A DNA stretch of 64,000 nt from Myxocyprinus asiaticus. Its lineage: Eukaryota; Chordata; Actinopteri; Cypriniformes; Catostomidae. The notes beneath the pieces were generated by a model. The model was given only the letters and a program-made list of their open reading frames with translations. It was not told the DNA's origin and made no database searches. The stretch covers positions 26,102,431 through 26,166,430 of the forward strand of contig NC_059372.1 in NCBI RefSeq assembly GCF_019703515.2, given 5' to 3'. The translations under genes and the position numbers were made by a program. Shown here in pieces: positions 23,542 to 34,483 of this stretch; the stretch's first letter is position 1; each line of letters opens with the position of its first letter.

Positions 23542-23953
23542 TGTATAATGTTAAATGTACAAGTAGGCCATGTCACTTTTTTGCTAACATTTTGGTCCCC
23601 CCAATCCTGAATATGTGGTTACATTCTTGATTTTCACTGTTCTAGTTTATTTAATTTGAAATGGCATTATGACTTGCAGAAGATGTGTACAGGTTGTACA
23701 GTATTAGAAAAGGAATGTATCGTTACCCAGAGCAGTCTTTCCCCCAGATTTTAGAGGTCACCAGTAAAAAGAAATATACCCTAAAGAGGGAAAGCATGAA
23801 CTGGGTCAGAGTAGAGATTCTTTCACTCAGTAGATGCTTTTGCAAAGACTCTTTAACTCATTCTCATTCATGCACTTTTCAAACTCAAAGCAAAGAATGT
23901 ATGTTCAGGAACATAATACGACCAGGTCACACCTGAAATCAATTGGGCACTGT
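23542..23953. other. Intergenic DNA
   Basis: No feature recognised. Confidence 0.4.
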
Positions 23954-24478
23954 TGTCACAGCCTGTCTCCATCGTGTTTCCTAGGACTCTTATTTTGAAG
24001 TGAGAAAACCCAAGTGCAGTTTATTTACAATGTGAAATCCAAAACCGTAAATCCAAATGTGAGTACAAAACAAACATAAATGACTTGACTTGACTTGACT
24101 TGAAAGAACAATGACACTACGTTACACCAACACTACTCGAGCATAGACAATGGCAAACATGAGGGCTTAAATGCATGCCTGCTCTTGTTGTGTCATTGGT
24201 TCATGTTTTAGTAGTCTTGTTATTGATTGTCATTGTCATGTGTTTGCCCGTGTCCATGTATTTAAGCCCTCATGTTTGCCATTGTCTATGGTCGAGTAGT
24301 GTTGGTGTAACCTCGTGTCATTGTTCTTTCAAGTCAAGTCAAGTCAAGTCGTTTATGTTTGTTCTGTACTCACATTTGGATTTATGGTTTTGGATTTCAC
24401 GTCGTAAATAAACTGCACTTGGGTTTTCTCACTTCAAAATAAGAGTCCTAGGAAACACGATGGAGACAGGCTGTGACA
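23954..24478. mobile_element. Palindromic solo-LTR-like insertion
   Basis: Two 219-bp arms (23954-24172 and 24260-24478) are inverted copies of each other with about eight mismatches, around an 87-bp centre. The ends are TGTCACAGCC and GGCTGTGACA. A perfect 5-bp duplication ACTGT flanks the whole unit (23949-23953 and 24479-24483). The right arm has the layout of the 3' half of an LTR related to the one at 18747: ATTTAAGCCCTCATGTTTGC, a CAAGT array, and AAATAAACTGCACTTGGG. The left arm is that same 3' half in reverse. The object therefore inserted as one unit with two LTR 3' halves facing outward. Confidence 0.85.
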
Positions 24479-24483
24479 ACTGT

Positions 24484-24839
24484 TTTCTCCCCACAAATGA
24501 AAAGGTTAAAGTGTTTAAAATAGCACAGGGAATATTCTTACCTCACAGCCCCAAGCCGTCTCTCTTTTAAGGTCAATTCAAACTTTTTTATTTAAATACC
24601 TACTCCTATAGAGCAAAAATATGTGTAAAAACATACAACAAAATAATTTACCAGTGATATAATATTCATATATAACAGTCTTCATTAAATATTATGCCTC
24701 ACATTATGCCTCATATCATTTTGTCTGTAACAGGTTTCTGCACAAGAACATTTCATTTGGGCATGTCCTACTCAAAGTTCTTGCTTTGTATCCAGTTTGG
24801 CTCATAAAAGTTTATTTTTTGCAAAAAGCATCAGCTCTA
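24484..24839. other. Intergenic DNA
   Basis: No feature recognised. Confidence 0.4.
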
Positions 24840-24849
24840 CCCTTACAAA

Positions 24850-25280
24850 AATGAACTGCAGTTAAACTGCAGTCTGATTGCAGTAATACATGCAGTATTG
24901 TAGTATTGTAGTACATTATTGCAGTAATGTAGTAAAAAGTGCAGTTTTGTGTAGTACAATGATGTTGTACTGCACAATGACAAACGTTACTGCACTTACA
25001 ATGCCTTTTAACTGCAGTATTGATATAGCGCACTACAGTACAATTGCAGGTCAGTGTAGTACTACTACAGTTCATTGAAGTATGCCTGCATTCCACACTG
25101 GTATAACTGCAGTACATTGCAAAACAATAGCAGTTCAGTGAAGTACAATTTCAAATCATTGGAGTACAACTGTAGTTTGTGTAGTTAACCTGCAGTGCAG
25201 TGCAGTAGAACAGCTGTACTGCAGTATAAATGGAGCTGCAAATGCAAATGCAGATTTCACATTGAACAAAACTGCAGTTC
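24850..25280. repeat. Irregular ACTGCAGT/GTAGTAC-rich zone
   Basis: Words such as ACTGCAGT, TGCAGTA and GTAGTACA recur every 15-25 bases in both orientations without a fixed period. It shares vocabulary with the regular array 1.6 kb downstream and may be an older, decayed relative. Confidence 0.6.
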
Positions 25281-25294
25281 TAAAGCATCTAAAC

Positions 25295-25421
25295 TAGGGC
25301 TGTCAAAATTAATGCATGCGATTAATTTACAAAGTTTGACACATTGTTTATTTAACGTGATTAACGTAATTACCAATTTGACATTAGATTCTGGCATTCT
25401 ATTCAGGTCTGTGTGAGATCT
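25295..25421. repeat. hAT-like fragment
   Basis: TAGGGCTGTCAAAATTAATG is the left terminal sequence of a common fish hAT family (TAGGGCTG ends). The 8 bases before it, ATCTAAAC (25287-25294), recur at 25422-25429. The right end is not a TAGGGCTG complement, so this is a truncated copy or the 8-base match is chance. Confidence 0.4.
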
Positions 25422-26205
25422 ATCTAAACACTAGTTGCAATAGGGCGGAACCATTGCGATGTAACCACAGGGGACCTTACACAGAGACGCACCACAAACA
25501 AACACACAGCATCAAAGTGACGGAGAAACATAAACGACCTCTTAATGGTAATTGTTTTGTACAAAACAAACGCAGACACAGCAAACAAAAGACTCATTCA
25601 CGCGACTCGTTGGAGTGAAAAAGCCAGCGTTTCCTCTGCGCCTCTGTCTTACCAGACTATTCGGATGAAATATAATTATGAGGGCAGTATTAGCGCTAAA
25701 AGCAAAACAAAGCCCTATTTGGATGGTCATTGTTTCTCAGAGTGATGTCTGTGAAACAAAATTCACATGGCTCCTCTGTGATAAAACTCATGCATTCGGA
25801 TAACAATTAATTTACGGTGGAAAAGTGAGTTCGGTCATCCCACAAACCCGGAAATTTGCTTCTCATGTTGTCAGTCACACATAATATTTGTAATATTTGT
25901 ATTAGAGTGTGTACAGTTTAGTTGACTTGTTGATTAGTTCTCCCACTAGTCATTGCGTTGGGTTGGTGCCTACTAGTCAAGGATCACATGAATTGAGTTG
26001 CGCTTGTTCCATATTGTGATAGCACAAGGAATATTCCTTAGTCCACAAACTGCATTCTGTGTATTTTGTGAAAATACATTTTCAAATATAGGCTATGTAT
26101 ATTTGGAATAACGCTAAAGTGTAAACAGAGTGAACACAGAGCACTTTGCTCAAGCTTTCATTTCTCACATGCTGAGATGCTAGCGCATCATCAGTTGCGC
26201 CCGCA

Positions 26206-26211
<6 letters not shown>

Positions 26212-26236
<25 letters not shown>
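26212..26236. repeat. (CT)n microsatellite
   Basis: About 12 CT dinucleotides. Confidence 0.95.
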
Positions 26237-26827
26237 CAGCATGCAATCAAACACACACTCTCACCAGGGAGAGAGAAAAGCCCCACATATACCACATACA
26301 GTAGAGAAAATGTGTAAAATACTGGGAAAAGTTAGATTAGCACAACTTTTTTCAATTTGTCTTCTACATAAGAGCTCCCACTTAGTGTGGTGGAGCGGGA
26401 ATGTAACTTTATTAATTTGAATAATTTCCAACATACATTTGACAAATAAGACATATATACTGTATATATAGAGTCATATTTCAGCATTTTCAAAATCTGT
26501 GACTAACTAAAACAATTATGCAGTTAAATATTTTAAACAACATTGCCAATGCTTTGTGTTCTATACATTACAGTACTGCAGTTTAGAGGTCATGTACTGT
26601 ACTGTGCACTGCATGTACTGTATCACATGTTCAGGACACTTGCTCTGATAATTTGTGAAAAAGGATGCCTTTAACTTTTTCATGTTTTTAACTTTTTCAT
26701 ATTTAACTTTTTCCAATATTTTCATGTTTATTTTATACTTTTATATTTGCTAGTGAATTTGTAATCTGAAATATTGCATTGCTGATGCTCAGGTGTCTTA
26801 ATGGCCAGGCACACCTTTAAAAGCTTT

Positions 26828-28790
26828 TTTAGTATTCCTGCAGTTTCAGAACTGCAGTACAAGTGTGGTAATTTGGATGAAGTATTCCTGCAGTTTTCAG
26901 TACTGCAGTCCAAGTGTGGTAATTTGGATGCAGTATTCCTGCAGTTTTCAGTACTGCAGTACAAGTGGGGTAATTTGGATGCAGTATTCATGCAGTTTTC
27001 AGTACTGCAGTACAAGTGTGGTAATTTGGATGCAGTATTCCTGCAGTTTTCAGTACTGCAGTACAAGTGTGGTAATTTGGACGCAGTATTCCTACAGTTT
27101 TCAGTACTGCAGTACAAGTGTGGTAATTTGGATGCAGTATTCCTGCAGTTTCAATACTGCAGTACAAGTGTGGTAATTTGGACACAGTATTCCTGCAGTT
27201 TTCAGTACTGCAGTACAAGTGTGGTAATTTGGACACAGCATTCCTGCAGTTTCAGTACTGCAGTACAAGTGTGGTAATTTGGATGCAGTATTCCTGCAGT
27301 TTTCAGTACTGCAGTCCAAGTGTGGTAATTTGGATGCAGTATTCCTGCAGTTTCAGTACTGCAGTACAAGTGTGGTAATTTGGATGCAGTATTCCTGCAG
27401 TTTTCAGTACTGCAGTCCAAGTGTGGTAATTTGGACGCAGTATTCCTGCAGTTTCAGTACTGCAGTACAAGTGTGGTAATTTGGATGCAGTATTCCTGCA
27501 GTTTTCAGTACTGCAGTCCAAGTGTGGTAATTTGGATGCAGTATTCCTGCAGTTTCAGTACTGCAGTACAAGTGTGGTAATTTGGATGCAGTATTCCTGC
27601 AGTTTCAGTACTGCAGTACAAGTGTGGTAATTTGGACACAGTATTCCTGCAGTTTCCAGGACTGCAGTTCAAGTGTGGTAATTTGGACGCAGTATTCCTG
27701 CAGTTTTCAGTACTGGAGTACAAGTGGGGTAATTTGGACGCAGTATTCCTGCAGTTTCCAGTACTGCAGTTCAAGTGTGGTCATTTGGACACAGTATTCC
27801 TGCAGTTTCCAGTACTGCAGTTCAAGTGTGGTAATTTGGATGCAGTATTCCTGCAGTTTCGAGTACTGCAGTTCAAGTGTGGTCATTTGGACACAGTATT
27901 CCTGCAGTTTCCAGTACTGCAGTTCAAGTGTGGTCATTTGGACACAGTATTCCTGCAGTTTCCAGTACTGCAGTTCAAGTGTGGTCATTTGGACACAGTA
28001 TTCCTGCAGTTTCCAGTACTGCAGTTCAAGTGTGGTAATTTGGATGCAGTATTCCTGCAGTTTCTAGTACTGCAGTACAAGTGTGGTAATTTGGATGCAG
28101 TATTCCTGCAGTTTCGAGTACTGCAGTTCAAGTGTGGTAATTTGGACACAGTATTCCTGCAGTTTTCAGTACTGCAGTACAAGTATGGTAATCTGGACGC
28201 AGTATTCCTGAAGTTTCCAGTACTGCAGTTCAAGTGTGGTAATTTGGACGCAGTATTCCTGCAGTTTCAGTACTGCAGTACAAGTGTGGTAATCTGGACG
28301 CAGTATTCCTGCAGTTTTCAGTACTGCAGTACAAGTGTGGTAATCTGGACGCAGTATTCCTGCAGTTTCCAGTACTGCAGTACAAGTGTGGTAATCTGGA
28401 CGCAGTATTCCTGCAGTTTCCAGTACTGCAGTTCAAGTGTGGTAATTTGGACGCAGTATTCCTGCAGTTTCCAGTACTGCAGTACAAGTGTGGTAATTTG
28501 GACGCAGTATTCCTGCAGTTTCCAGTACTGCAGTAAATGTGTGGTAATTTGGACACAGTATTCCTGCAGTTTTCAGTACTGCAGTACAAGTGTGGTAATC
28601 TGGACACAGTATTCCTGCAGTTTTCAGTACTCAGTTCAAGTGTGGTAATTTGGACACAGTATTCCTGCAGTTTCCAGTACTGCAGTTCAAGTGTGGTAAT
28701 TTGGATGCAGTATTCCTGCAGTTTCCAGTACTGCAGTAAATGTGTGGTAATTTGGACGCAGTATTCATTCAGTTTCCAGTACTGCAGTAA
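26828..28790 (+). repeat. 50/51-bp minisatellite, about 39 copies
   Basis: Each unit contains AGTATTCCTGCAGTTT, CAGTACTGCAGT and CAAGTGTGGTAATTTGGA. Units are 51 bp, or 50 bp where one T of TTTT is missing. Each unit carries two CTGCAG (PstI) sites and the palindrome TACTGCAGTA. Sub-families are visible. Dimers of 50+51 bp repeat every 101 bp between about 27178 and 27580. A run of near-identical 51-bp units with GGTCATTTGGACACAG lies at 27775-28020. A variant with GTAAATGTGTGG occurs twice near the 3' end. Long open frames on both strands arise because 51 is a multiple of three. Confidence 0.97.
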
Positions 28791-28859
28791 TCCTGTGTCC
28801 AATTTACCACACTTGTACTACAGTTAAAAAACTGCAGTTATTTTTTGTAAGGGTAACTT

Positions 28860-29499
28860 TTGCTCTCATACACACGCACACACCATCAGCAACTTCTTTA
28901 GTGTTGACTGAGGCTATGGCAGCTGCTTTTGTATGTTGTTTCCCTCTAACTATTCTGCTGACCTTGAGCTTGTATTATCAGGAGAATAAAGACGTAGCTT
29001 CAATCTCAGCTGAAGAAGACGGGAGTCATGGTGAAGCTGTATGAGAGCGACTGATTGAAAATGATTTCTATCAAGCACCATGCTTTGGCCAGTTTTGATC
29101 TCAAATATGAGAGACACGTGAACTAGGGAGTTAAAGAGTTAGAGTTTTATTACCACTGTTGCCCTGGTTACTCAAATGACTCTTACATTTTTACACAAAT
29201 AAATGAAATGTACTTAGAAAAATATGCTTAAAATCATATGAACTCGCATGAGATGAACACTTTCAGTGTAATAAAATAAATAATATAATAATAATAAAAG
29301 CTGTTCTATTTTGCATGGAGATGGTCGCCAGATTGGGGCAGATGTGTTGAGATCATGTGACCAGCCGAAAATTATGCGCTTTATCTCAGAAAATCCCAGT
29401 TTCTTTGACATTTCCCTGCTATTGGCTAATTTTTTTTTTACAATGACATCAGTAACATAAAATATTGATTTTATGTAATGCCACATTTTAACTGCCAAC
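28860..29499. other. Intergenic DNA
   Basis: No gene recognised. Confidence 0.4.
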
Positions 29500-29935
29500 C
29501 CGATCTCATAAAAAGTCGTACATAATTTACGAGTTGGCTATTTTGTATAGTCTCTCACAATGTTGTTCACATAAACTCATACGACTTCATCACATGCAAA
29601 TTCCCGGATGTCTAATGCAGAAGTAAGTGTGAGTTCCGCGCACGAGGCGTTAAGGACATACTTGTTAATGTTATGCCCTAACCCAAACCCCTTATCTAAA
29701 CTTAACAAATCAGTATAGTGTGCAAACATGATGGGATGCTGTTGTGTGTGAAAGAATCTAGTAATTGCCGCGTATTAGATGGAAACAGTGTCCAGTGATG
29801 TCATTGGCTGTAGTGAAAGTCGTAGGAATTCAAACGAGTGCAGTCGCACAATATCATACGAATTAGCCAAATTTAGAAAAGTCGTACGAATCCTGACGAT
29901 TTCGCCGTGAGAGTGTGTTGTAACTGCCATTCTAG
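29500..29935. repeat. Probable non-autonomous transposon with GTCGTACGA-type words
   Basis: AAAGTCGTAC, ATACGACTT, GTCGTAGGAATTC and GTCGTACGAATC recur in both orientations across 430 bases. This pattern belongs to a common fish interspersed repeat. The ends are not well matched, so the class is unknown. Confidence 0.4.
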
Positions 29936-30469
29936 GCAATGCAACATAAACAAAAGTGCTGAGTGGACCTTCAATGTAAGCCTACTGTGAGTCACTGTTT
30001 AAAAACAGTCTGCAAAATGACAACTAGAGTGTATATGAAGGGCGTTGATTTGAGAATAAAGATTTGAAAGATGTAAAACCTATCATCACCTCCAAGTTGC
30101 AACCATACGTTTTGCATAGTGAGCAGAAGCTGTGAAAAGTGAATTATTTGTCAGTAATTCAAAACCAAGACTAAATTAAATTTTCATTGCATATGGAAAA
30201 GGTCTTTTTAGCTTGACCAACTCAAAAGACCAATACACAACAGCCTGTCAGTGAGCAAATAGATATCCGCTCCCATCAGTGGGAATAACAACAGATTTAA
30301 TTTCAATCTTTTGCTCTCTCATCCTTTAAGAAAGATGCACAATGAATAATCAATAGACGTGAATTTAATTAACTCCTTGAATTATTGATTTACCTTCAAA
30401 TATGGCCTGATATCCAATATGCCTATTTTGATGTTAGTTTTTACAGCTAAAGAACAGAAAGGGGATACC
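29936..30469. other. Intergenic DNA
   Basis: No feature recognised. Confidence 0.4.
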
Positions 30470-30598
30470 TTAAAGGGATAGTTCACCCAAAAATGAAAAT
30501 TATTTTATCATTTACTCACTTTCATATTGTTCCAAACCCCTTTCTTTCTTTTGTGGAACACAAAAGGAAATATTTGGGACTGAACTATTCCTTTAAAA
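30470..30598. mobile_element. GGGATAGTTCACCC-type MITE (short copy)
   Basis: It starts TTAAAGGGATAGTTCACCC and ends GAACTATTCCTTTAA, with ATTTACTCACTTTCATATTG inside. This is the inverted-repeat MITE (Angel-type) that is very abundant in cyprinid genomes. Further copies in the window are listed separately. Confidence 0.8.
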
Positions 30599-32419
30599 CA
30601 TGCTGCATAAGACAGAGATAATCAGACAATTTCGGTGCATAGAATTTAGAGGAGGTTAAGTGATAAACAGGAGATGTACAGAGGACATATATTTCCGGCC
30701 ATCAGGAACTCAGTACAGGGCACAGATTGTTCTTGTGGCCAGGGACCAAAACATGAGCTGAATGAAGAACCTTCCAACTGTGCAATGGAACATCCCACTG
30801 AGATCCCCCTTACATAAGCATTTTAACCTCTCAGTGCAGGCCAACAAGAACTACGGTGTATCACATCAATGGCCATCAATACAGATACAGCACCGCAGCA
30901 ATACAGCAGGTAGATGCACCAATTTGAATGTCATACTCAGGCCAGCTTTGACATAATATAGTATAAAAACTATGAATTTACTACAAATGAATAACAAAAT
31001 ATTAGAAGTTATTCCTATAATTTCTATACCTAATATCTATACCTAATGTGTTGCTAAATTAAGCAATACTAAGTGTGAGCCAGCAATGTTTTTTTTTTTT
31101 TTTTTATAAGGATATGAGAGCACCAAAAGATATTTCACAAAGGTGTCTTTCTTTTAATGGTCCCTTTTCCCTTTCTTTAGTTTTCAGGCCAACCTTTCAT
31201 TGCAGAAATATATTTTCATTGCACAACACACTTTTAATAACACTGCCATCTAGTGATAATAGACAACTACCACATATCTAACATTTTTAAATCTCAGTAT
31301 CCTAATTTTGTTGAGTGGCATTGTGAATACTAAAGAAAACTAGATTTTGTTTATGTTATTTATTTATTTATTTTATTTAATAGCTTTTTTTACTTTAATG
31401 TATAGGACAGTTTACATTGAAAAAACATTTTTTTTTGCTTTAACTTAATTTAATTGGTTCCACACAATGAAAATTAGTTCTCTGATATGAAATTAAAATG
31501 TAGGATCTACTCAAATACTTTGTGTAGTGAAAACATAAATTAATTGAGTTAACCTAACTTAAATTTGATCTGTTCAAATAACTCTATTGAACATAGCTAG
31601 CAACAAACACATGAGCATATTATATACAGTATATTTTTGTATTGTATGAAAAGTATGGTGTTGCTGAGAGCTTACAGATCCCCAATCAGTCATTATTATA
31701 CTTATGATCTCTCAGTAATTGTTTCATGAGAAAAGCAATACACACTGATTTTTCTGTAATAATATACCCAACCTCGACCTAACCATGCACAGGAAAGTTG
31801 AGTGAGAGAGATGGGCAGTGAGACCCTGTAAGCACACTGCTCTTGTGTGTCATGACCATGTGCACTACAGATATATATATATATACTCGTGTAAGGGAGA
31901 TTGCTAATTATTTTATCATTATTATGTATGACCTTATATTAATTGAAAGTCTCAATGGAGTGTATATTTTTATTTTTATTAATTTGGCACACCACAGGGC
32001 AATTAAAAATAAACTAGTGAAGGCAAAAAGGTGACAAAAATTTTGAAAAATGGTGACTAGTAAGACCTAAGACATACTCTGCAATTCACTGTGGAAAATT
32101 AAATAGCATTTTATCCATCTTATGGGGATTTTTGAGTCACAGATTCTATGAAATGTGAATTACATTCATTTACAAAAATACACAGTTTTGCTGATTTGCG
32201 ATTTCTCAGTATGCATCGCAACATGAAAAAAATTATGTGGTTAGTGTTGAAGGCTTATTTTTTGCCGTTTGCTGACTATATGGTGTTTTTTTTTTTTTTT
32301 TGCCACCGTTAGTAAGTTGATGTGTGGTAATGTTAGGAGCTCATCTTTGAACTTAATGAGGGTTGTTGATTGTCACCGTTATTGAGGTTTGTGTGTTAAG
32401 GGTTGAGGTCTATTGTGTC

Positions 32420-32800
32420 TAAACAATTGTATGTAATACCTTGCAAAATAAACCTCTCTTCAGAGGCAAAGATTAAATTCATATAAAAATAATTAAATGG
32501 TGACAAAATGAAATGAAAGTTCTCATATTGTAAATTGATAGTTGGCTGAACAAGAAATGAGTAGTTCTATCAACAAAAATGTATGCATTTAGTGAATAAA
32601 AAAAGTAAAACAATGTCAAACAATTGTATGTGCTACCTTGCAAAACATACCTCTCTTCAGAGGCAAAGACTGCAGTTAACTTCATGTAAAAATAATTAAA
32701 TGGTATCAAAATGAATGTTCTCATACTGCAAATTCATAGTTGGCTAAACAAGAACTTAGTAGTTCTCTCAACAAGCATTTTTGCATTTAGTGAAACAAAT
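32420..32800. repeat. Imperfect tandem duplication, about 197-bp period
   Basis: CAATTGTATGT and CCTCTCTTCAGAGGCAAAGA occur in both copies (from 32420 and from 32617). AAAAATAATTAAATGGT, GTTCTCATA and ATAGTTGGCT also occur in both. Two copies only. A nearby TTTTACAGTGTA at about 32913 may be the end of an enclosing MITE. Confidence 0.7.
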
Positions 32801-34398
32801 TCACATTGACTAAACAAAGCAATGTTAGTGAGTACAGTTGTTGAGAGAACTCAAAAATCTGCATCATGTTGCCTTGATTTTTAAGTTTATTTAACAATTC
32901 TTTTTTTTTTTTTTACAGTGTACCCTTATTGGTTCATATCTGTTTTAATCTAAAATCTTGATACTGAAAAAAATGTATATTAAAAGTCCACAAACGCATT
33001 ATGCATCAACTACCACTGTATTAAATTACAATGTTTGAAATTTCAGTTATCTGACTGTTTTCACTGAGTCACAACTTTTGGAGACTCTCAGTTCAAATAT
33101 AAAGGAATGTTCTGTTAAATGAGCTAAACTTTATTGAACCCGGAATATTCCTTTAAACAAAAACGTTCTTTTTTGTACTGTATTTACAACATGTGCAATA
33201 CAGAACATCTGATGGATGTAACACAGGTAACATTTACCCCATAATCAGAGACACAGATGTTGACTCAGACCCAAAACATTTAAAAACTTCTCCAGCAGTG
33301 GAAGAAGCTTTTGAGAGATTTTATAATATGCTTTTTACTGTTTGGTAGCCAGTGAAACCTTTGAACACATCTAAGGCCTTTAATGTTTTGTGAAGTCAAA
33401 TACCTCTAAGCATTCAATGCAGTGCTTGTGCTGTTTCATTTTCAAGATATTTTATGGTTAGTTGCCAGCTTTTACCCTTACAGTAACTCCCTCCTCCAAG
33501 CCCAACCTTTGGCACTAGTACCTGACTCTCAAGTGCCCTGCATTAGCGCTGCCCTGACCATGACCAGGAGACTTCAGCATTTTTCAAACTGAGTCAACAT
33601 GTTCCCCAAGCCAAGGTTCATGTTTTCAGGACAACTACCAAAGCTATATAAGAACTGCATCTTTAAGCCAGGTTCTTTTGAAAATGAACTATAAAAATCA
33701 CAATGTCCATTAAGGATTAGATTATGTATTTATCAGTGATAATAGTTCAACACCTTTACAGTAGGAGTGTTAAACAACCCCATTCAAGCAATAGCATGTG
33801 TGGGTGTTGACTGTGCAGATGTTTACTTGATATCATACTAAAGAATGTGTGATTTTACACAAATAATACTATTTAAAGTACAGCATTTAAAATGCAGTGT
33901 AGAGCAGAATAATTGGTGATAATAGAGTGACCTCATCAAATGTGCCCTTAATCGAATCAAATCAAGTCACCAGAGCTGCTTTAATTACTCACCAACTTTC
34001 TTTCATTTCCACCTTGTCCTTTCTAGTATGCTTTTTTTTTTTTTTGCATCCTTTAAATGCTCTGCAAGTACATAGTTGACATCTTTTACTAATTATATGT
34101 TACTATATTTATGTTAAACATAAATAACAAAACAAAGAAATGGAATTTAAGTGCTGGAAAAAATGACCAAGAATACCTTTAAATGTGGATGAGGCAGTTG
34201 AAGAGTAATGACTTGTTTTCAGTGTCATCTGTAAAATTAATTGACAAGGCATTTAGCACAGACATTGAAAACAATGAGTTCTTGCAACACGGTAGACTAA
34301 AGAGTTATCCTTAATTTCTGCACAAGACAGGCCATTAGTGTTGCTGCACAACGAAACCACTTCATGAAATGACAATGACAACAATACCTTCTGGAGAG

Positions 34399-34402
<4 letters not shown>

Positions 34403-34482
<80 letters not shown>
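34403..34482. repeat. (AT)n microsatellite
   Basis: About 40 uninterrupted AT dinucleotides. Confidence 0.98.

Positions 34483-34483
<1 letters not shown>

Larger units (their letters stand above)
24840..28853. mobile_element. TA-flanked DNA element carrying a large minisatellite
   Basis: The left end reads CCCTTACAAAAATGAACTGC. The complement of the right end reads CCCTTACAAAAAATAACTGC, so the first 12 bases agree exactly and AACTGCAGTT follows in both. TA lies on each side (24838-24839 and 28854-28855), suggesting a TA target duplication. The interior has three zones: an ACTGCAGT-rich, irregular zone (24850-25280); a unique zone with a hAT-like fragment (25295-26800); and a minisatellite (26828-28790). 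No transposase is seen. The boundaries are well supported by the inverted ends. That the whole 4 kb moved as one unit is inferred. Confidence 0.6.

Noticed and set aside
25295..25429. Complete 127-bp hAT MITE with duplication ATCTAAAC
   Set aside because: The 8-base match is perfect but the right end lacks the inverted terminus, so it is listed only as a fragment.
26801..28802. Long open frames (up to 338 aa) on both strands encoding 17-residue repeats such as DAVFLQFSVLQYKCGNL
   Set aside because: They follow from a 51-bp tandem unit without stops. Frames are open on both strands and break at each 50-bp unit, so they are not protein genes.
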